DNA of 64,000 bases from an uncultured Clostridia bacterium (GCA_934122235.1 CAKOWE010000003.1:37110-101109); one strand, 5' to 3'; shown: positions 9,343 to 17,929, numbered from the stretch's first letter. A program made the numbers and translations. Notes: a model not told the origin generated them from the sequence alone.

Positions 9343-9999
9343 ATGTACGTATCAACATCAATATTATCGGTTGAAGAAGAAAATGCAGTAAAAACTTTTT
9401 ATAATTTAGAAGAGGCAAAAACAGATTATTTTCATATAGATGTAATGGATGGTAAATTTGTAGAAAATAATACAAACGAGAAAATGCTAAATTATTGCAA
9501 TATAATAAAACAAATATCAAATTTGCCTTTAGATATTCATTTTATGGTAAATGATGTAAAGCAATATGTAGAAGAATACATAAAATTTGCTCCTGATATT
9601 ATGACATTTCACTACGAAAGTTGTACAACAGATGAAGAAGTTTTAGAAATAATAGATTTAATAAAATCTAATGGTATAAAGCCTGGGTTAACACTAAAAC
9701 CATCAACATCAGTAGAAAAAATATATAAATTTTTACCATATTTGCATTTGATATTAGTTATGACAGTAGAACCAGGAAAGGGAGGACAAGCTTTAATACC
9801 TGAAACTTTGGAAAAAGTAAAACAAATAAAACAATATATTGAAGAAAATAATTTAGATACATATATAGAAGCTGATGGCGGAATAAATTTAAATACAATT
9901 GAAAATGTGAAAAATGCTGGTGTGGACATATCTGTAGCTGGAAATGCTATAATAAGATCTGAAAATTATAAAGATACAATAGAAAAATTGAAAAAATAA
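9343..9999 (+). CDS. rpe: Ribulose-phosphate 3-epimerase family protein
   Basis: Interconverts ribulose 5-phosphate and xylulose 5-phosphate in the pentose phosphate pathway. The 218-residue TIM barrel carries HIDVMDG, DIHFMV, MTFHYE, the phosphate loop MTVEPGKGGQ and EADGGIN. The loop usually reads NPGFGGQ; here N becomes E and F becomes K, and the later VDGGI is EADGGI, so this is a divergent member. A longer in-frame ORF begins with GTG at 9313, but GGAGG stands before the ATG at 9343. Position after prkC matches rpe in Bacillus and clostridia, which supports the name. Confidence 0.85.
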   Translation: MYVSTSILSVEEENAVKTFYNLEEAKTDYFHIDVMDGKFVENNTNEKMLNYCNIIKQISNLPLDIHFMVNDVKQYVEEYIKFAPDIMTFHYESCTTDEEVLEIIDLIKSNGIKPGLTLKPSTSVEKIYKFLPYLHLILVMTVEPGKGGQALIPETLEKVKQIKQYIEENNLDTYIEADGGINLNTIENVKNAGVDISVAGNAIIRSENYKDTIEKLKK

Positions 10000-10087
10000 A
10001 AATTATATTTTAAGGTTATTTTAAGAAACTAAAATTAAAATGTATAAAAAGTTATTGAAATATAATAATAAGCTAGGGGTGATTAGT

Positions 10088-10222
10088 GTGACTAACATAA
10101 ATTGTACTTCTAGTTGCTTATATCAAAAGGACGGAAAATGTACTTTGGAAAATGTTTCTGTTCAAATAACAAAACCTACAAATGACTGTATATATTTTAA
10201 AAACAAAGAAAATAAAGAATAA
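10088..10222 (+). CDS. Small four-cysteine protein, function unknown
   Basis: A 44-residue protein starting with GTG, preceded by AGGGGTGA; the frame is open from 10040 but no Shine-Dalgarno supports that start. Cysteines are spaced C-x3-C-x7-C-x14-C with a YQKDGKC core. This resembles the small clostridial cysteine-rich proteins (DUF1540-like in style) that may bind a metal. It lies 88 bases downstream of rpe and may be the last gene of that operon. No function is proposed. Confidence 0.6.
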   Translation: MTNINCTSSCLYQKDGKCTLENVSVQITKPTNDCIYFKNKENKE

Positions 10223-10228
10223 AATATA

Positions 10229-10257
10229 TTGACAAACTAAAATGTAAGCTATATTAT
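10229..10257 (+). promoter_or_regulatory. Sigma-A promoter of the bactofilin-like gene
   Basis: TTGACA, a 17-base spacer and TATTAT, a near-consensus match directly upstream of the gene at 10291. Confidence 0.8.
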
Positions 10258-10290
10258 ATGAAAGAAAACAAAAGAAGGAGAGATAAAATT

Positions 10291-11286
10291 ATGAAAACAA
10301 GAACAAAATTATTTTTAATAGTATTTTTAATAGTGGTTTTAATGTCAACAACAATATTTGCTTCAGAAGTGGTAACAACATCAGAAGAAGTTCCAACGTC
10401 AGAAGTAGTAACAAGTGAAAATCCAACAGATGAAACAACTACAGATGAAACTACAACAGATGAAGATATAAAAAATTCTGATAGATTTTTTTCAGGAGAT
10501 GATATAGAAATATCAGAAGTAGTTGATGGAAACGTATTCATAATAGGAAAAAATGTAAAATTAACATCAACACAAATAGGTGGAGATTTATTTGTAATTG
10601 CAGAAACTTTATCAATGGATGCAAATTCAACTATATATGGAAGTGTGTTTGTACTTGCTTCAGAAATAACTATAGATGGCGCTATGTATGATACATACCT
10701 AGTATGCGATAAGCTTAACTTCGATTATAATGCATATGCTCAAAGAGATTTAAGAGCAATGGCATCTGAAATAACATTAAATGGTAGAGTTAGAAGAAAT
10801 TCTTATTTAGAAGCAAATAAATTAATTTTAGATACAGACTTTTTAACAGCTGGAGATTTAAATTATACAGCTCAATCAGAAGCGGTATATATGGAAAAAC
10901 AGGAAGATGATAGCAAGAAAGAAACAACAACAATTCCTGAAGGTGTTGTTCAAGGAGAAGTAAAATATACTAAAAGAGATAAAAAAGTATTTAGTAAAGA
11001 AATAAAAAAATCAGTACAAGATATAATAAAAACAAATAAAATAAATAGTAATACAAGTGAAGAAAAAGTAAAAGCAATATTTACTTCATATATGTTTAAT
11101 AACTTGGGAATAAATACAAATAGTAACATAGTAAAAGATGCAGCTAGAAGTACTGTAACAATTCCAAAAGTAGTTTTCTATATAGGAATAATAGTGATTG
11201 TATTGTTAGTAGTTGCATTAATTTTACCAATTATATTGAATAAAAAGGATAGCAAAGAAAGAGTTGAAAATAAAGGAAATGAATAA
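10291..11286 (+). CDS. Secreted, membrane-anchored bactofilin-like beta-helix protein
   Basis: The 331-residue protein starts with a signal peptide (KTRTKLFLIVFLIVVLMST). A low-complexity Thr/Glu/Ser/Val stretch follows to about residue 70. Then come regular short beta repeats of the polymer-forming (bactofilin-like) type: DGNVFIIGKNVKL, GGDLFVIAETL, YGSVFVLASEI and so on. After a linker, a C-terminal membrane span near 292-316 is followed by a charged tail. Bactofilin-type helices polymerise or scaffold; here the fold would lie outside the cell, which is unusual for that class. Start is supported by AAGGAGAG. It has its own promoter and terminator. Confidence 0.7.
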   Translation: MKTRTKLFLIVFLIVVLMSTTIFASEVVTTSEEVPTSEVVTSENPTDETTTDETTTDEDIKNSDRFFSGDDIEISEVVDGNVFIIGKNVKLTSTQIGGDLFVIAETLSMDANSTIYGSVFVLASEITIDGAMYDTYLVCDKLNFDYNAYAQRDLRAMASEITLNGRVRRNSYLEANKLILDTDFLTAGDLNYTAQSEAVYMEKQEDDSKKETTTIPEGVVQGEVKYTKRDKKVFSKEIKKSVQDIIKTNKINSNTSEEKVKAIFTSYMFNNLGINTNSNIVKDAARSTVTIPKVVFYIGIIVIVLLVVALILPIILNKKDSKERVENKGNE

Positions 11287-11291
11287 ACAAA

Positions 11292-11324
11292 AAAAGATGA
11301 CATTTTAAATGTCATCTTTTTTTG
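11292..11324 (+). terminator. Rho-independent terminator after the bactofilin-like gene
   Basis: AAAAGATGACATTT and AAATGTCATCTTTT form a perfect stem followed by T7. The flanking A and T runs let it serve the converging nth gene as well. Confidence 0.9.
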
Positions 11325-11355
11325 TTAAAATTTTAATTTTAATAGTTAAAATATT

Positions 11356-11988
11356 CTATAAAGTATAATAGTCACAGAATTTATTTATTGGGCACATGTT
11401 ACATTTTGGAGCTTTTGCTGTACATAAGCTTCTACCGTGATATACTAACAAGTGATTTATATCTTTTAGATATTTTTTTGGTATTTGATTTAGTAAATCT
11501 TGTTCTACTTTAGAAGGGTCGGTATTGTTTGATAAACCAATTCTATATGCGATTCTTTTGGCATGTGTATCTACTGCAATACCACAAGGATTATTAAAAG
11601 CATTTAGCATAATAACATTAGCACATTTTCTGCCAATTCCAGGAAGCTTTGTTAGTTCTTCCATAGATTGTGGAACAATTCCGTTGTAATCAGAGACTAT
11701 TTTTTTTGCACATTCTTTTAAGTGTTTAGCCTTTGTTTTATAAAATCCACAAGGGTAAATTAGATTTTCTAGCTCAACAATATCTATATTTACAAAATCT
11801 TTTGGAGTAGAATATTTGCAAAAAAGAGAAGGTGTTGTTTTATTTACTCTTTCGTCGGTACATTGAGCAGAAAGCATAACACTGACTAACAACTCGAAAG
11901 GAGTTGTAAAATTCAAACTACATTTAGCATTAGGATAGGTTTGTTTTAAAATTTTTATTATATTTGTAACTTCATTTATATTTTTCAT
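11356..11988 (-). CDS. nth: Endonuclease III (DNA glycosylase/AP lyase)
   Basis: Removes oxidised pyrimidines and cleaves the abasic site in base-excision repair. The 210-residue protein has the helix-hairpin-helix LPGIGRKCANV with catalytic K121 and the catalytic D140. The [4Fe-4S] ligands at C189, C196, C199 and C205 have the classic C-x6-C-x2-C-x5-C spacing. Length matches the bacterial family. GAGGT precedes the ATG. It lies alone on the minus strand between two plus-strand units. Confidence 0.97.
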   Translation of the reverse strand: MKNINEVTNIIKILKQTYPNAKCSLNFTTPFELLVSVMLSAQCTDERVNKTTPSLFCKYSTPKDFVNIDIVELENLIYPCGFYKTKAKHLKECAKKIVSDYNGIVPQSMEELTKLPGIGRKCANVIMLNAFNNPCGIAVDTHAKRIAYRIGLSNNTDPSKVEQDLLNQIPKKYLKDINHLLVYHGRSLCTAKAPKCNMCPINKFCDYYTL

Positions 11989-12108
11989 ATTGAACCTCGT
12001 TTCATGGTTTTATTATTTAACAAAGTAACATAACTTTTTATACTGAATATAATAATATAAAGATATGATAAAAGCTTAAAATAACATATTAGGAAGGAAG
12101 AATATTAA

Positions 12109-12255
12109 ATGAGAATTTTAAAAAAGACACTTGCGGTATGCTTAATTGGATTTGGACTTGGAATATTAATGGTAATATTACTTCCTTTTACTGGATGGCT
12201 TTTTCTATTAGGTGTAATAATTATTGTAGTAGGATTAATGTGGTTAACATGTTAA
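12109..12255 (+). CDS. Small two-span membrane protein upstream of spoVM
   Basis: A 48-residue ORF with a good Shine-Dalgarno (AGGAAGGA) nine bases before the ATG. It encodes a short basic N-terminus and two hydrophobic spans separated by a PFTGW turn, a helical hairpin. I do not recognise the family. Its place 28 bases before a SpoVM-like peptide gene suggests co-expression and possibly a role in sporulation, but that is inference from position only. Confidence 0.6.
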   Translation: MRILKKTLAVCLIGFGLGILMVILLPFTGWLFLLGVIIIVVGLMWLTC

Positions 12256-12283
12256 AATTGTAAAAACAAAGGAGAGTGGTAAA

Positions 12284-12358
12284 ATGACAATAGTAGTAAA
12301 AAAAGTTCCTAAGTTTTTAAGAGGCTTTGTAAAATTAATTTTTAGAATAAAAGACTAG
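12284..12358 (+). CDS. spoVM: SpoVM-like sporulation peptide
   Basis: The 24-residue peptide (GGAGAG before the ATG) has the PKFLRGFVK core. This matches the amphipathic SpoVM of Bacillus, with its invariant PKFL and following G-x-V. SpoVM inserts into the convex outer forespore membrane and anchors the SpoIVA coat base. The position also matches: in Bacillus subtilis spoVM lies downstream of rpe/thiN and next to oppositely oriented rpmB, exactly as here. The ORF is too short for routine gene callers. Sequence and synteny agree, so I am fairly sure. Confidence 0.85.
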   Translation: MTIVVKKVPKFLRGFVKLIFRIKD

Positions 12359-12378
12359 TACATAGTCTAAAACACTAA

Positions 12379-12398
12379 GGGTCGGTATAATCCGACCC
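12379..12398 (+). terminator. Hairpin after spoVM
   Basis: GGGTCGG and CCGACCC form a GC-rich stem with a six-base loop just after spoVM. The downstream sequence is AT-rich but lacks a clean T run, so it is a possible weak terminator. Confidence 0.5.
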
Positions 12399-12423
12399 AA
12401 TAATTATTATATTAATATATAGC

Positions 12424-12451
12424 AAAAAAATAGGTTATAAACCTATTTTTT
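12424..12451. terminator. Terminator at the rpmB 3' end
   Basis: AAAAAATAGGTT and AACCTATTTTTT form a stem with A and T runs on the outer sides. It can end rpmB on the minus strand and the spoVM transcript on the plus strand. Confidence 0.85.
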
Positions 12452-12459
12452 AATAATAA

Positions 12460-12657
12460 TTAAGCTCTATTTACTTTTCCGTTTTTTAAGCATTTAGCAC
12501 ATACAGTTATTTTTTTTGGTTCACCATTAATTATAGCTTTTACAGTTCTTAAATTAGGTTTCCAAGTTCTTGTTGATCTTTTACTTATATGTGAACGAGT
12601 TATGCTAAGTTTATTACCAAAGTTAATTGATTTCTCACAAATTTCACATTTTGCCAT
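12460..12657 (-). CDS. rpmB: Ribosomal protein bL28
   Basis: Large-subunit protein of 65 residues, with the zinc-type cysteine pairs CEIC (residues 4-7) and CAKC near the C-terminus. The S-x-R-T-x-R-x-W-x-PN-L core is clear. AGGAGGTG precedes the ATG. It is transcribed alone and divergently from the M19 gene, next to spoVM as in Bacillus. Presence of the zinc form (C+ type) matches the other zinc-type ribosomal proteins in this window (S4, S14, L24, L36). Confidence 0.96.
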   Translation of the reverse strand: MAKCEICEKSINFGNKLSITRSHISKRSTRTWKPNLRTVKAIINGEPKKITVCAKCLKNGKVNRA

Positions 12658-12771
12658 AATATTACACCTCCTACAGTTATATTAATCACGACTATCTTAA
12701 AGTTTAACATATAATTTTAAAAAAAACAAGACTTTTGTGAAAAAAATAAAAAAATATGATGGAGGATTTTT

Positions 12772-13668
12772 ATGTTTGATTATCATTATGATTTACTTAC
12801 TGAAGTATATATAAATCAAAATAATATACAAAAGTTAAAAGAAAAATACAAAAGAGTTTATAATAAAGATAATATAACAGGAGGAATATTTAATTTGTTT
12901 TTTATGAGTGAAAAACAAATGGAAGATGAATTAAACATATCTAGGCAGGAAATAAATTTAAAAGAAATGTTATATAAAGTGCATAAATTAATAATTGAAA
13001 ATAATATTATACCAAAGGAAACTAAATATGTGTATGGGATAGAGGGACTCGATTATTTAGAAAAAATAGATGATGTAGAGTATTTATATAAATTAGGAGT
13101 AAGAAGTACTAATATTGTGTGGAACAATGAAAACAAATTTGGAGGAGGAAGTAAATCAAATAAAGAAACAGGACTTACTACATTAGGAAGGAAGCTGGTA
13201 GAAAAGTTAGTTGAACAAGGTATAACAATTGATTTATCACATGCAAATGAAAAGACTTTTTTTGATATTGTAGATTATTTGATGTATTTAAAGAAAAAAG
13301 GAAAAAAAGTTAGAGTAATTGCATCGCACTCAAATTCAAAAAAATTATGTGATGTACCTAGAAATTTAACAGATGAACAATTATTGTGTATACATAAGTT
13401 AGAAGGAATTGTAGGTATAGTTGGAGTAAAAAAATTCTGTAAAACTGGAGATGAAAATGAAGTTATTTTAGAAGATTATTTGAGACATGTTAAACATATA
13501 TCAAATTTATTTGGTGGTATGGATAAAATAGGTATTGCAACAGATGATATGTCTTATTATCCTATCAATGTAGAGTACAATGCCAAAATGAACTTGTTTG
13601 GAATAAAAAATGTTAAAGCAATGTTATCTAATATAAAATCAGAACCGCAGGTAATAGATATGAATTAG
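12772..13668 (+). CDS. Membrane dipeptidase (peptidase family M19)
   Basis: Zinc dipeptidase of the renal dipeptidase family, 298 residues. The N-terminal metal motif is H-x-D (H5, D7 in DYHYD). The bridging acidic residue is in YGIEG. Histidines appear in DLSHAN and IASHSN, and IATDDM replaces the usual GTDFDG region. It lacks a signal peptide, so it should act in the cytoplasm on dipeptides, possibly of peptidoglycan or amino-acid turnover. GGAGG precedes the ATG. It is a single gene between rpmB and the pheST leader. Confidence 0.88.
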   Translation: MFDYHYDLLTEVYINQNNIQKLKEKYKRVYNKDNITGGIFNLFFMSEKQMEDELNISRQEINLKEMLYKVHKLIIENNIIPKETKYVYGIEGLDYLEKIDDVEYLYKLGVRSTNIVWNNENKFGGGSKSNKETGLTTLGRKLVEKLVEQGITIDLSHANEKTFFDIVDYLMYLKKKGKKVRVIASHSNSKKLCDVPRNLTDEQLLCIHKLEGIVGIVGVKKFCKTGDENEVILEDYLRHVKHISNLFGGMDKIGIATDDMSYYPINVEYNAKMNLFGIKNVKAMLSNIKSEPQVIDMN

Positions 13669-13727
13669 AAATAACGATAAAAACGTAAAAAATATATAAA
13701 TTCGTCTTGAAATAACGATAAAAACGT
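13668..13727 (+). repeat. 19-bp direct repeat upstream of the pheST T-box
   Basis: GAAATAACGATAAAAACGT occurs at 13668-13686 and again, identically, at 13709-13727. The second copy forms the spacer and part of the -35 box of the pheST promoter; the first overlaps the last base of the M19 stop codon. A small local duplication seems likely. Confidence 0.85.
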
Positions 13728-13735
13728 GATATTAT
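13707..13735 (+). promoter_or_regulatory. Sigma-A promoter of pheST
   Basis: TTGAAA, 17 bases and TATTAT directly upstream of the T-box leader. Confidence 0.8.
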
Positions 13736-13744
13736 ATTAAGCAT

Positions 13745-13997
13745 ATTAATAAAACCGTTAAGAAAGCAAAGTAAAATAAATTAAAAGTATTTTTAAGAGA
13801 GTTAGGTCTTGGCTGTAAACCTATAAATACAATTTATTTGAAATTTCACTTTTTAGGTCTTTTATTGAAATTGTAGTAGGTAAGAGCGATTGAAGCACGT
13901 TATAGCTTTTATGAGGTATAAATGTTTTATACAAAGTTAGGTGGTACCACGAATAGATAAAGTTAATCGTCCTATAAATATTAGGACGATTTTTTGT
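13745..13997 (+). promoter_or_regulatory. T-box riboswitch leader of pheST
   Basis: It contains the conserved T-box sequence GGTGGTACCAC at 13940-13950 and a TTC (Phe) triplet at 13845-13847 placed as a specifier before ACTTTTTAGG. It lies immediately upstream of pheS. Uncharged tRNA-Phe should stabilise the antiterminator and turn on both synthetase subunit genes. Confidence 0.93.
13964..13997 (+). terminator. T-box attenuator terminator of pheST
   Basis: AATCGTCCTA and TAGGACGATT form a stem followed by T6, the terminator arm of the T-box switch. Confidence 0.9.
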
Positions 13998-14091
13998 TTA
14001 TTATGAATGATAAAAACACATGACTCTACATTTATTCTATATAAACGGTGCAAGAAAATAATTGTAAATAATTATATATTAGGAGGTTAAT

Positions 14092-15111
14092 ATGAAAGAA
14101 AAGATTCAAAGCATAACAACAGAGGCACAAGAAGCAGTAAAAGAAGTTAAAGATTTACAAGTACTTAATGATTTAAGAGTAAAGTACTTAGGAAAAAAGG
14201 GAGAATTAACGTTAGTTTTAAGAGGAATGGGAGAAGTTGCTCCAGAAGAAAGACCTGTTATTGGAAGTTTAATAAATGAGGCTAAGGAAAAAATAGAAAA
14301 TTTGATAAAAGTTAAAGAAGAAGAATTAAAAAAAGCACAATTAAATGAGCAATTAAAAAAGGAAACAATAGATGTAACATTTCCAACTAACCAAAAATCA
14401 ATAGGTTCAATACATCCAATAAGTAAAATAATAGATGATGTAAAAGAAATATTTTTAGGGTTAGGATATGAAATTGCGGATGGACCAGAAATAGAAACTG
14501 CACATTATAATTTTGACCAATTAAATACTCCATTAGGACATCCGGCAAGAGATTTACAAGATACTTTTTATATTACAGATGATATAGTGTTAAGAAGCCA
14601 AACATCACCTGTACAAGCAAGAATAATGGAAAACCAAAAACCACCAATAAAAATAATTTGTCCGGGAGCTGTTTATAGATCAGATTCAGTAGATGCAACA
14701 CATTCACCAGTGTTTCATCAAATAGAGGGATTAGTTATAGACAAAAATATTACAATGGCAGATTTAAAAGGAACATTAGAGATTTTTGCAAAGAAATGCT
14801 TAGGAGAGAATACTAAAATAAGATTTAGACCACATCATTTTCCATTTACAGAGCCTAGTGCAGAAGCTGATGTATCTTGCTTTGTGTGTGGAGGAAAAGG
14901 ATGTAGAGTATGTAAAGGAGAAGGGTGGATAGAATTATTAGGTTGCGGAATGGTACACCCAAATGTATTAAGGAATTGTGGGATAAGTCCAGAAGAGTAT
15001 TCGGGATTTGCATTTGGATTTGGTGTTGAAAGAATAGCTATGGCAAAATATGGAATAGATGACATGAGATTGTTGTATGAAAACGATGTAAGATTTTTGA
15101 AACAATTTTAA
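14092..15111 (+). CDS. pheS: Phenylalanyl-tRNA synthetase alpha subunit
   Basis: Catalytic subunit of the heterotetrameric PheRS. The N-terminal coiled coil spans about residues 1-85. The class II core follows: motif 2-like VYRSDSVDATHSPVFHQIEGL, FRPHHFPFTEPSAE, the cysteine-bearing insert CFVCGGKGCRVC, and motif 3 GFGVERIAMAKYGI. Length (339) is standard. A strong AGGAGG precedes the ATG. pheT follows after 100 bases; both are under the T-box leader. Confidence 0.98.
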   Translation: MKEKIQSITTEAQEAVKEVKDLQVLNDLRVKYLGKKGELTLVLRGMGEVAPEERPVIGSLINEAKEKIENLIKVKEEELKKAQLNEQLKKETIDVTFPTNQKSIGSIHPISKIIDDVKEIFLGLGYEIADGPEIETAHYNFDQLNTPLGHPARDLQDTFYITDDIVLRSQTSPVQARIMENQKPPIKIICPGAVYRSDSVDATHSPVFHQIEGLVIDKNITMADLKGTLEIFAKKCLGENTKIRFRPHHFPFTEPSAEADVSCFVCGGKGCRVCKGEGWIELLGCGMVHPNVLRNCGISPEEYSGFAFGFGVERIAMAKYGIDDMRLLYENDVRFLKQF

Positions 15112-15211
15112 TATAGGATGATAATATAATCTGATAGATTTAAAATAAATTATTAAAAATTAAAATATAAGGAACAATACATTTGCTGTTCCAATATGAG
15201 GAGGAAAATAG

Positions 15212-17617
15212 ATGAAAGCAAGTATAGAATGGTTAAAAGAATATTCAGATATAGATAAAAGTCCTAAAGAATTAGGAGATATTTTAACAATGACAGGTTC
15301 TAAAGTTGAAGCAATAGAACAAAGAGGAAATGATATAAAAAATGTTGTTGTTGGAAAAATTTTAGAGATAAAAAAACATCCAGATGCTGATAAATTGGTT
15401 GTGACTAAAGTTAATGTAGGTGACGAGATTGTACAAATAGTAACTGGTGCAGATAATATAAAAGAAAACGATATTGTTCCTATTGCGAAAGATGGTTCAG
15501 AATTACCTGGAGGAGTAAAGATAAAAAAAGGACAATTAAGAGGGGTAGATTCTTGTGGAATGATGTGTTCTGTTGGTGAATTAGGATTAAAATTAGAAGA
15601 TTATCCAGGACAAATTGAGCATGGAATAATGATATTACCAAAAACATATGAGCAATTTTTAGGTAAAGATATAGTAGATGTTTTAAATTTAAGAGAAGAT
15701 ATTATAGAGTTTGAAATAACTTCTAATAGACCAGATTGCTTTTCAATAGAAGGATTAGGAAGAGAAACAGCTGTATCATTAGGAAAACAATTTAAAAATC
15801 CAAGAAAAAACTTAGATAGTATAAATGTAGAAAAAGTGTCAGAGATAGAAGGGTTAAAAGTAGAAATACAAGATCCAGATTTATGTTACAGATATATTGG
15901 AAGAGTAATTGAAAATGTAAAAATAGAACCTTCTCCAGAATGGATGCAAAGAAGATTAAGAGCATGTGGAGTAAGAGCAATAAATAATATAGTGGATATT
16001 ACAAATTATGTAATGCTAGAATTAGGTCAACCAATGCATGCTTTTGATATAAATTCTATAGATGGAAAGCATATTATTGTTAGAAGAGCAAAAGAAAATG
16101 AAGAAATAATTACATTAGATGGAGAAAAAAGAGTTTTAAATCCAGAAAATCTAGTTATAGCAGATGAAGTAAAACCAGTTGCTATTGCAGGAGTAATGGG
16201 TGGAGAGAATTCAGAAATAGAAAGTACAACAAAAACTGTAGTATTTGAATCAGCAGTATTTAATGGCGCCAGTGTACGTTTAACCGCAAAAAGCGTTGGA
16301 CTAAGAACCGAAGCCTCAAGCAGATATGAAAAAGGATTGTCTGCAGAAAATGCAATTAGAGCAATAAATAGAGCTGTTGAATTAGCAGAAGAAATTGGTG
16401 CAGGAAATGCAGTTAATAAATGCATAGATGTGTATCCAACAAAGCAAAAAGAAAATGTGATAGAATTTGTGCCAGGAAGAATAAATGCATTGTTAGGTAC
16501 GAATATAACAAGAGAAGAAATGATAAAGATATTTGAAAGTCTAGAAATAAAAGTAGAAGGAGATAAAGTTGTAGCGCCATATTTTAGACCAGATTTAGAG
16601 CAATTAGCTGATATTGCAGAAGAAGTATTAAGAATATATGGATATGATAAATTGGAAACAACATATGTAGATGCTCAAAGTACATTAGGAATAAAAAATA
16701 AAAAGCAAAGATTAGAAGACAATTTAAGAAAAACATTAGTTACTAAGGGGTATTCAGAGGTATGTACTTATGCGTTTATTAATCAAAAAGATTTAGAAAA
16801 ATGTAATATTTCATCAGATAATGAATTATTTAATACAATAAAAATTAAAAACAAATTGAGCGAAGATTATACAATGATGAGAACGACAACATTGCCTAGT
16901 ATGATGCAAACAATAGCAACAAATTTTGCAAAGAAAAATAAAGATGTAAATTTATTCGAGATAGCAAGAGTATATAATGATGAAAAACATAATATAGAAA
17001 AAGGCGAAATACCGGAGGAGCCAACAATATTAAGTATAGCATTATATGGAGAAAATGAAGATTTTTACACGTTAAAAGCTATAATTGAAAATGTATTAGA
17101 AGTAGCAAACTTAAAAAGGTATGAGATAGAAAGAGAAACTCAAGATGAAACAATGCATCCAGGAAGAACAGCCAATATTATGATAGGAAAAGATACAATC
17201 GCAACATTTGGAGAAGTGCATCCAATAGTATGTCAAAATTATGGAGTAAAAACAAAAGTATATTATGCTAAGATTAATATAGATAAATTAGTAAGATATT
17301 CAAGAGAGGATAAAAAGTATGTACCAGTTCCAAAATATCCAGCAGTTGAAAGAGATATTGCTTTAATAGTAGATGAAGAAGTAGAAGTTGGAAAAATAGA
17401 AAAAGTAATAATTAAAAAGTGCAAAAAGATATTAGAGGATATTAAATTATTTGATATATACAGAAATGAAAAGATAGGTGAAAACAAAAAGAGTATTGCT
17501 TTTGCATTAACATTTAGAGCACAAGATAAAACATTAACAGATGAAGAAATAAATGGAGCAATGGATACTATAATAAGTGATTTAAGCAAAGAATTGAATG
17601 CTGAGTTAAGAAAATAA
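15212..17617 (+). CDS. pheT: Phenylalanyl-tRNA synthetase beta subunit
   Basis: Structural and editing subunit of PheRS, 801 residues. In order: the EMAP/OB-type tRNA-binding domain (about 40-155, VVGKILEIKKHPDADKL), the B3/B4 editing domain (SNRPDCFSIEGLGRE; RRLRACGVRAINNIVDITNYVMLELGQPMHAFD), B5, the catalytic-like core, and the C-terminal anticodon-binding (FDX-ACB) domain ending in DLSKELNAELRK. GAGGAGG precedes the ATG. Length and domain order are normal. Confidence 0.98.
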   Translation: MKASIEWLKEYSDIDKSPKELGDILTMTGSKVEAIEQRGNDIKNVVVGKILEIKKHPDADKLVVTKVNVGDEIVQIVTGADNIKENDIVPIAKDGSELPGGVKIKKGQLRGVDSCGMMCSVGELGLKLEDYPGQIEHGIMILPKTYEQFLGKDIVDVLNLREDIIEFEITSNRPDCFSIEGLGRETAVSLGKQFKNPRKNLDSINVEKVSEIEGLKVEIQDPDLCYRYIGRVIENVKIEPSPEWMQRRLRACGVRAINNIVDITNYVMLELGQPMHAFDINSIDGKHIIVRRAKENEEIITLDGEKRVLNPENLVIADEVKPVAIAGVMGGENSEIESTTKTVVFESAVFNGASVRLTAKSVGLRTEASSRYEKGLSAENAIRAINRAVELAEEIGAGNAVNKCIDVYPTKQKENVIEFVPGRINALLGTNITREEMIKIFESLEIKVEGDKVVAPYFRPDLEQLADIAEEVLRIYGYDKLETTYVDAQSTLGIKNKKQRLEDNLRKTLVTKGYSEVCTYAFINQKDLEKCNISSDNELFNTIKIKNKLSEDYTMMRTTTLPSMMQTIATNFAKKNKDVNLFEIARVYNDEKHNIEKGEIPEEPTILSIALYGENEDFYTLKAIIENVLEVANLKRYEIERETQDETMHPGRTANIMIGKDTIATFGEVHPIVCQNYGVKTKVYYAKINIDKLVRYSREDKKYVPVPKYPAVERDIALIVDEEVEVGKIEKVIIKKCKKILEDIKLFDIYRNEKIGENKKSIAFALTFRAQDKTLTDEEINGAMDTIISDLSKELNAELRK

Positions 17618-17623
17618 TATAAA

Positions 17624-17669
17624 AAAAATGGATGTTAGCAAAATTTAAATTTTGTTAGCATCCATTTTT
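17624..17669. terminator. Terminator between pheT and the sspH-like gene
   Basis: A long perfect stem, AAAATGGATGTTAGCAAAAT with its complement, flanked by A and T runs. It serves pheT and the converging spore-protein gene. Confidence 0.92.
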
Positions 17670-17676
17670 GCATAAT

Positions 17677-17850
17677 TCAATCATGTTCATACAAATCTTC
17701 CATAAGTACATCTTTAGATTTTGTACCATCCATAAATCCAACAGTTACAGTATTTCTGTGAATTGACTGTATCCATACAGGTTTTTCGTTATAAAATACG
17801 TCATGTGGTTGATTACTCCTTAAAATTTCTGTTAGTCTTTGTTCGGTCAT
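17677..17850 (-). CDS. sspH: Small acid-soluble spore protein, H type
   Basis: The 57-residue protein has the H-type SASP pattern. An N-terminal RLTEILRSN is followed by VFYNEKPVWIQSI (compare the family's V-T-Y-N-G-x-P-V-W-I-Q), a central beta strand, and a C-terminal VLMEDLYE. Such proteins are made in the forespore and stored in the spore core. AAAGGAGA precedes the ATG. It is transcribed alone toward pheT. Together with spoVM and the ytvI-like gene it indicates a spore-forming ancestry or lifestyle. Confidence 0.85.
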   Translation of the reverse strand: MTEQRLTEILRSNQPHDVFYNEKPVWIQSIHRNTVTVGFMDGTKSKDVLMEDLYEHD

Positions 17851-17929
17851 AAAAATCTCCTTTTATATAAAATAAAATTATTTGTATTAATATATATATG
17901 CCCAAAATCAAAAATAATATTAATATGTG

